Under the pieces are notes generated by a model. It was given only the letters and a program-made list of their open reading frames with translations, searched no databases and was not told the origin of the DNA. Positions 32,738-35,863 of a stretch of DNA of 35,863 nucleotides are shown here, one piece after another (the first letter of the stretch is position 1; each line of letters opens with the position of its first letter). The position numbers and the translations under genes were made by a program. The DNA comes from Chitinophagales bacterium (GTDB lineage Bacteria > Bacteroidota > Bacteroidia > Chitinophagales > Saprospiraceae), in NCBI GenBank assembly GCA_013299105.1, contig JAAFJY010000046.1, positions 1 through 35,863 of the forward strand, given 5' to 3'.

Positions 32738-32811
32738 AACTGGCGATTAAAAAATTGGTAAGGTTTATTTTTGAACCGTTATTAAGCCATCGTTTTGTAG
32801 ATAAGACCAAT

Positions 32812-32854
32812 AAAAAAGGCCCCCACCGATCGAGAGATTGGTGGGGGCTTTTTT
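32812..32854. terminator. Terminator, A-tract/stem/T-tract
   Basis: GCCCCCACC (32819-32827) pairs perfectly with GGTGGGGGC (32840-32848), flanked by six A on the left and six T on the right. It would end susC-susD transcription and could work on both strands. Confidence 0.85.
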
Positions 32855-32865
32855 AGTGGGCTTGT

Positions 32866-33073
32866 GTTTTTTTGTTTGAACTATGATGGCTGTGATTTCT
32901 ATGATAACTATGATCCAGCCTGATGTTGACCACCGCTTTTTTGTCTGAACTGTGATTTTTTTGATTTTTTTGATCATCATGATGACCAGTATGACTTTGA
33001 CCACCACGTTTTTGTCTAAACCAGAATTTGCAGAATTTGTAGGATTACAGAATTTCTTGTGTGATGTTGACCA
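32866..33073 (+). repeat. Third repeat family, three tandem units
   Basis: Three units of about 70 bases: each starts with a T-run and TTTGTCTGAAC or TTTGTCTAAAC or TTTGTTTGAAC, has a low-complexity middle and ends GATGTTGACC or ACTTTGACC. Unit limits are near 32866-32931, 32937-33001 and 33008-33073. The last matches 19553-19616 (inverted). Confidence 0.65.
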
Positions 33074-33222
33074 TTTGAATTTAAAAAAATTGCAGAATTT
33101 ATTGGCAACTTCGTTGCCTGTGCCGCTCGTCCCGCGTCTCCTGATGCTGCCAAATCTTGTACTCTTCCACCTTCAGGAGACTCAATCGAGAACACGAATG
33201 CTCCAATTCCCCGAGAATCTTT

Positions 33223-33270
33223 CCAGCGAGCCCCCACTCATAACCCATCATTCATAACCCATCACTCAAA
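33223..33270 (+). repeat. CCAGCGAGCCCC motif with tandem CATAACCCATCA array
   Basis: CCAGCGAGCCCC (33223-33234) is followed by ACTCATAACCCATCATTCATAA and a second CATAACCCATCACTCA unit. The array runs to the end of the symporter gene. It is the fourth occurrence of this motif beside a short array. Confidence 0.7.
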
Positions 33271-33271
33271 A

Positions 33272-34675
33272 CTACCCCTCCCCCGCTGGCTCATCGCTGA
33301 AATTCGCTTCTCCTTCCCATTGCCCCACGATTGCAGTAGCGAGGCAATTGCCCAGGGTGTTCACGGCGGTTCGACCCATGTCCATCAAGGCATCAATGCC
33401 CAAAATGGCAGCGATGGGCCAATCGGGCAAGCCCATGCTTGCAGCAGTGCCCGTGAGGATCACCAAAGAAGCGCGGGAAACGCCAGCAATGCCTTTGGTG
33501 GTCAGCATCAGGGTGATCAGCATGGTGATTTGCTGGCCAATTGGGATTTCAATTTTGGCAGCTTGGGCCACAAAAATGGCCGCAAGTGACAAGTAAAGGG
33601 TCGAACCATCGAGGTTGAAACTCAGGCCCGTAGGCAGTACAAAGGAGACCACGCGGCGAGAAACCCCCATTTTTTCCATGTTCTCCATCGCCTTGGGCAA
33701 GGCAGCTTCCGAACTCGTGGTGGCAAAAGCAATGGTCAATGGTTCGCTGACGTATTTCCAAAAACGGCGAATTGGAATGCGGAACAAGAGGGCAACTGGC
33801 AGCAAAACCCCAAATACAAAAACCAAAAGTGCAGCATACAAGGTAAGGAGCAACATCCCCAGGTTGCCGAAAACCCCCAATCCCAATTTGGCCACCGTAT
33901 AAGCAATGGCCCCACCCACGCCCAAGGGCGCAAAGTACATGATCAAGCCCGTGAACTTGAACATGATTTCCGACAAACTCTCCGCAAAGGTGATGAATGG
34001 ACGGCGGCGCTGTTCTGAGACCATCGTCATGGAAATGGCAAAAAGCACGGTAAACACCACGATTTGCAGGATTTCGCCGTCTGCTACGGCTTTGATGATG
34101 TTGTCAGGAAAGGTATGCAACACAATCTCCGGTCCGGTCATGGGTTTGCGCACTTCGGGCAGTTCTTCGGAGCTTGGCATTTGTGGAATACCGACCCCCG
34201 CTTGTGAAATGTTGATCGCAACCAGACCAATGACCAACGCAACGGTAGTGATCACCTCGAAGTACAAAATCGAGCGGAAACCCATGCGCCCCACCGACTT
34301 GATGTCGGAATGCCCAGCGATGCCCACCAGCAAAGTGCCAAAAATCAGCGGCGCAACGATGGTTTTGATCAGCTTGATGAAAATTTTGCTCAAAACATTG
34401 TACCAATCAGCCCCCTCCGGGAAAGTATAGCCAACCTGAGCCCCCAGCAACAAGGCAAACAAAATCCAGGTAGTCAGGTTCTTGCGTTGATAGCAGAGAT
34501 AACCCAAGCCAGCCAAAGCCACCCAACGCGCTATAGAAGCCACCTCTGCTGACACTAGGCCCATTTTGGCAGCTAAGAAATTTAAGACAATGGCCAGTGA
34601 AACGACAATAAAAACAGGCAATTTATGACGCAAAGGCTGTGGCGTCTCTGGTGTTTTGGCATCTAATGTTCCCAT
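33272..34675 (-). CDS. Dicarboxylate/amino acid:cation symporter (DAACS)
   Basis: Inner-membrane secondary transporter of 467 residues that couples uptake of dicarboxylates, glutamate or aspartate to Na+ or H+. Eight helices and two re-entrant hairpins are predicted. The family marks are FIKLIKTIVAPLIFGTLLVGIAG, the Ser-rich hairpin AFATTSSEAALP (Thr319 to Glu323), GLSFNLDGSTLY (Asn354; the NMDGT motif of the family appears as NLDGS), TTKGIAGVSRAS in the second hairpin and DALMDMGRTAVNTLGN with the Asp/Arg/Asn that touch the substrate. A non-conserved loop (about 185-215) carries PQMPSSEELPEVRKPM. Length is a bit above the usual 420 because of the N-terminus and this loop. It stands alone; a link to the amino-acid genes upstream is possible only by theme. 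Confidence 0.95.
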   Translation of the reverse strand: MGTLDAKTPETPQPLRHKLPVFIVVSLAIVLNFLAAKMGLVSAEVASIARWVALAGLGYLCYQRKNLTTWILFALLLGAQVGYTFPEGADWYNVLSKIFIKLIKTIVAPLIFGTLLVGIAGHSDIKSVGRMGFRSILYFEVITTVALVIGLVAINISQAGVGIPQMPSSEELPEVRKPMTGPEIVLHTFPDNIIKAVADGEILQIVVFTVLFAISMTMVSEQRRRPFITFAESLSEIMFKFTGLIMYFAPLGVGGAIAYTVAKLGLGVFGNLGMLLLTLYAALLVFVFGVLLPVALLFRIPIRRFWKYVSEPLTIAFATTSSEAALPKAMENMEKMGVSRRVVSFVLPTGLSFNLDGSTLYLSLAAIFVAQAAKIEIPIGQQITMLITLMLTTKGIAGVSRASLVILTGTAASMGLPDWPIAAILGIDALMDMGRTAVNTLGNCLATAIVGQWEGEANFSDEPAGEG

Positions 34676-34843
34676 GATATGGTAGGAGAAAGGTTAGGTT
34701 GAATGTTTAGAGAAATCACTTGAGGCAGGTAAGATAGCAAATCTTCGGTTTGCGCAAGTGTTTTTGGAAAAAGCGCTGCGCTGCCTATGCGCTACAAGGG
34801 TAAAATCAACCCTAGGGGTTACAAGCCGTGCACAATTTGAACC

Positions 34844-34851
34844 TATTTTTG
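34844..34851 (+). promoter_or_regulatory. -7 box before the secreted protein gene
   Basis: TATTTTTG is a perfect TAnnTTTG, 22 bases before the ATG at 34874. No good -33 box is visible at the right distance, so the call is tentative. Confidence 0.35.
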
Positions 34852-34873
34852 TCCAAACCAAAATCCAAAAACC

Positions 34874-35419
34874 ATGAAACTGCGCTTGCAACTATTCCTA
34901 CTCCTGGCCGCTTTCCAAACCCTGCGTGCCCAGGAGTTTGAGTCCATCACCTGGCTGGAACTCAAGCCCAACGAAACCATCAGCATCAAAGGCGACTTGA
35001 AAAACGGCATCGCCATGCCCAACCTGAGTTGGGCCTGGAACAGCTCGGTGGCCTGTTTTCCCCAAACCCAAGCCGCAAAATTCACTGGCAATCACATTTT
35101 ATACGCTTTTGACCTGCCTTCCTATTCTGAAATGGACATCCAAGTCGTGCCCGACGACAAAACCGCCAATTTCAGCCTGTATGCTTACGAAGTAGGAACC
35201 ATCGACAAAAGCACTACCGTGCCCAACCTGAGTCGCTGCATCCGCTGCGAGGCCGACCACAAACTGGATTATAAAATGCGGGGCTACGTACAGGACCATA
35301 CCCGCCGGGTAAAGGACATCCTGGCCATCGCCAATCCTTACCAGGTTTTGATTGGCGTGACTGGAGCAAATGGGCTGAAAGAAGGGTCCTTTACTTTGTT
35401 GTTGAAATTGAAACAGTGA
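34874..35419 (+). CDS. Secreted protein of unknown function
   Basis: Predicted exported protein of 181 residues; the start MKLRLQLFLLLAAFQTLRAQ is a signal peptide ending at AQ. The mature part is beta-rich: EFESITWLELKPNETISIKG, the WNSSVACFP stretch, FDLPSYSEMDIQVVPDD, NFSLYAYEVG, a CIRC pair (SRCIRCEADHKLD) and a terminal VLIGVTGANGLKEGSFTLLLKL. The last part resembles the strands of jelly-roll or pre-peptidase C-terminal domains, but I cannot assign a family. Gene order around it is not informative. It has its own -7 box and a perfect hairpin behind it. Confidence 0.8.
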   Translation: MKLRLQLFLLLAAFQTLRAQEFESITWLELKPNETISIKGDLKNGIAMPNLSWAWNSSVACFPQTQAAKFTGNHILYAFDLPSYSEMDIQVVPDDKTANFSLYAYEVGTIDKSTTVPNLSRCIRCEADHKLDYKMRGYVQDHTRRVKDILAIANPYQVLIGVTGANGLKEGSFTLLLKLKQ

Positions 35420-35428
35420 AAAATGGCT

Positions 35429-35477
35429 TTATTGCCAGCGGAATGTGCCAAAAAAATGGAGATTCCGCTGGCAATAA
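35429..35477. terminator. Perfect 16-bp inverted repeat after the secreted protein gene
   Basis: TTATTGCCAGCGGAAT (35429-35444) pairs with ATTCCGCTGGCAATAA (35462-35477) around a 17-base loop, ten bases after the stop codon. It is not followed by a U-run, so factor-independent termination is not certain. Confidence 0.55.
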
Positions 35478-35545
35478 GGTTGTTTTGGGATTAAAGCCAC
35501 CTGGTTCTTTGGTAAATAGGGTGGTCTTTGATACCAAAACTTGGA

Positions 35546-35553
35546 TAACTTTG
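35546..35553 (+). promoter_or_regulatory. -7 box before the small lipoprotein gene
   Basis: TAACTTTG matches TAnnTTTG exactly. TTTG at 35527-35530 is 15 bases upstream, two less than usual. The ATG follows at 35598. Confidence 0.35.
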
Positions 35554-35597
35554 TATGGAGGTATAATAAATTGCGCGGCATAAATTTTAGACCTTTT

Positions 35598-35801
35598 ATG
35601 CGAAGAATAGCATTGTTCATGGTTACTTTCTGTCTGCTATCTTGTAGGTATGAGAAATATCCACCAGAGAACTATGCGATGCCTCAAAAATATAGAGACC
35701 TGATCTCCGCATTCAGAAAAAATGATACCCTACAATCAATACCTCCCCAAAGAATTAAGCTGTTTGGTGGTAGTAATTCATTGAAAACAAGAGCTGCTTG
35801 A
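35598..35801 (+). CDS. Small lipoprotein, possibly truncated
   Basis: Protein of 67 residues from the ATG at 35598 (MRRIALFMVTFCLLSC), a lipoprotein signal with Cys16 in LLSC. After it come RYEKYPPENYAMPQKYRDLIS and a basic tail ending SLKTRAA. The upstream TTG at 35541 would add 19 residues in front of the signal and is unlikely. No family is recognised. Its last 47 bases overlap a frame on the opposite strand that enters from the right window edge, so the tail could be the product of a junction, and the natural protein may be longer. A promoter-like box precedes it. Confidence 0.55.
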   Translation: MRRIALFMVTFCLLSCRYEKYPPENYAMPQKYRDLISAFRKNDTLQSIPPQRIKLFGGSNSLKTRAA

Positions 35802-35863
35802 TCTTGGGATTGTTTTTAGTTTCGGTTGGGTCGATACCCAAAGCCTCCGAAATTCGTTCCACC
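35755..35863 (-). CDS. Partial 3' end of unidentified protein
   Basis: A minus-strand frame enters from the right edge and stops at TAA (complement of 35755-35757). The 35 visible residues begin VERISEALGIDPTETKNN and end LLFSMNYYHQTA, which reads like a normal soluble protein end. I cannot name the family. It converges and overlaps with the small lipoprotein ORF. Coding character is suggested by the natural-looking composition only. Confidence 0.4.
   Translation of the reverse strand, partial: VERISEALGIDPTETKNNPKIKQLLFSMNYYHQTA

Noticed and set aside
32765-33007. Open frame of 80 codons on the minus strand
   Set aside because: Built from a terminator and low-complexity T/A runs of a tandem repeat (Ile/Lys/Val-rich product).

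Overview
The window reads as chromosomal DNA of a Bacteroidota bacterium, probably from the Saprospirales side (Haliscomenobacter/Lewinella-like). That lineage call is inference; no marker gene fixes it. The support is a SusC/SusD pair, a fused CcoN-CcoO cytochrome oxidase, a GroEL with a GGGMPGMM-type tail, start codons without Shine-Dalgarno sequences, and several TAnnTTTG-type -7 promoter elements. No tRNA, rRNA, CRISPR array, prophage or complete insertion sequence was seen.

Layout. 1-1391: the start of an unidentified gene and a secreted MORN/YwqK-like protein, both on the minus strand. 1392-4074: promoter region, groES and groEL. 4133-4822: a small antitoxin/ParE-type toxin cassette between two perfect 80-bp direct repeats; the left repeat contains the 3' half of the groEL terminator. 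4903-7105: palindromic repeats, a Fic-domain protein with its own promoter and a possible operator, a XisI-family protein and an unidentified coupled ORF. 7197-8420: a CotH-kinase-family lipoprotein. 8542-9014: the first copy of a MITE-like element. 9170-19421: a large cbb3 cytochrome c oxidase locus in biosynthetic order (small DUF2892-like membrane protein, copper ATPase CcoI, CcoS, CcoN-O fusion, CcoQ, CcoP, CcoG, CcoH, SafE/DsbD_2-like membrane protein, CBS-pair protein). 19746-22917: an Lrp-type regulator followed by a semialdehyde dehydrogenase and a GABA-type aminotransferase. 22937-23399: the second MITE-like copy, with an intact 8-bp target duplication. 23969-26859: an agmatine-deiminase-family lipoprotein and a second semialdehyde dehydrogenase (minus strand). 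27295-27672: a DUF1801 protein. 28087-32496: SusC/SusD. 33272-34675: a dicarboxylate/amino-acid:cation symporter. 34874-35863: a secreted protein, a small lipoprotein and the end of a minus-strand gene.

How the genes fit together. The cbb3 block contains the oxidase subunits together with copper import, maturation and assembly factors, so it looks like one self-sufficient microaerobic respiration locus. The Lrp-aldehyde dehydrogenase-aminotransferase operon can turn GABA into succinate. The nearby agmatine deiminase and second dehydrogenase would suit a polyamine-to-succinate route, but putrescine-converting steps are not in the window, so the pathway link is inference.

The most unusual content is non-coding: a pair of MITE-like elements with 40-bp internal arms built of heptamers; a GGAACACGGAT repeat family in long and short forms; a third repeat family near 33 kb; and a short motif (CCAGCGAGCCCC) that at four places sits directly beside a different short tandem-repeat array. 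A sigma-54-like site overlapping the groES promoter and a possible self-regulated Fic promoter are the best regulatory leads.
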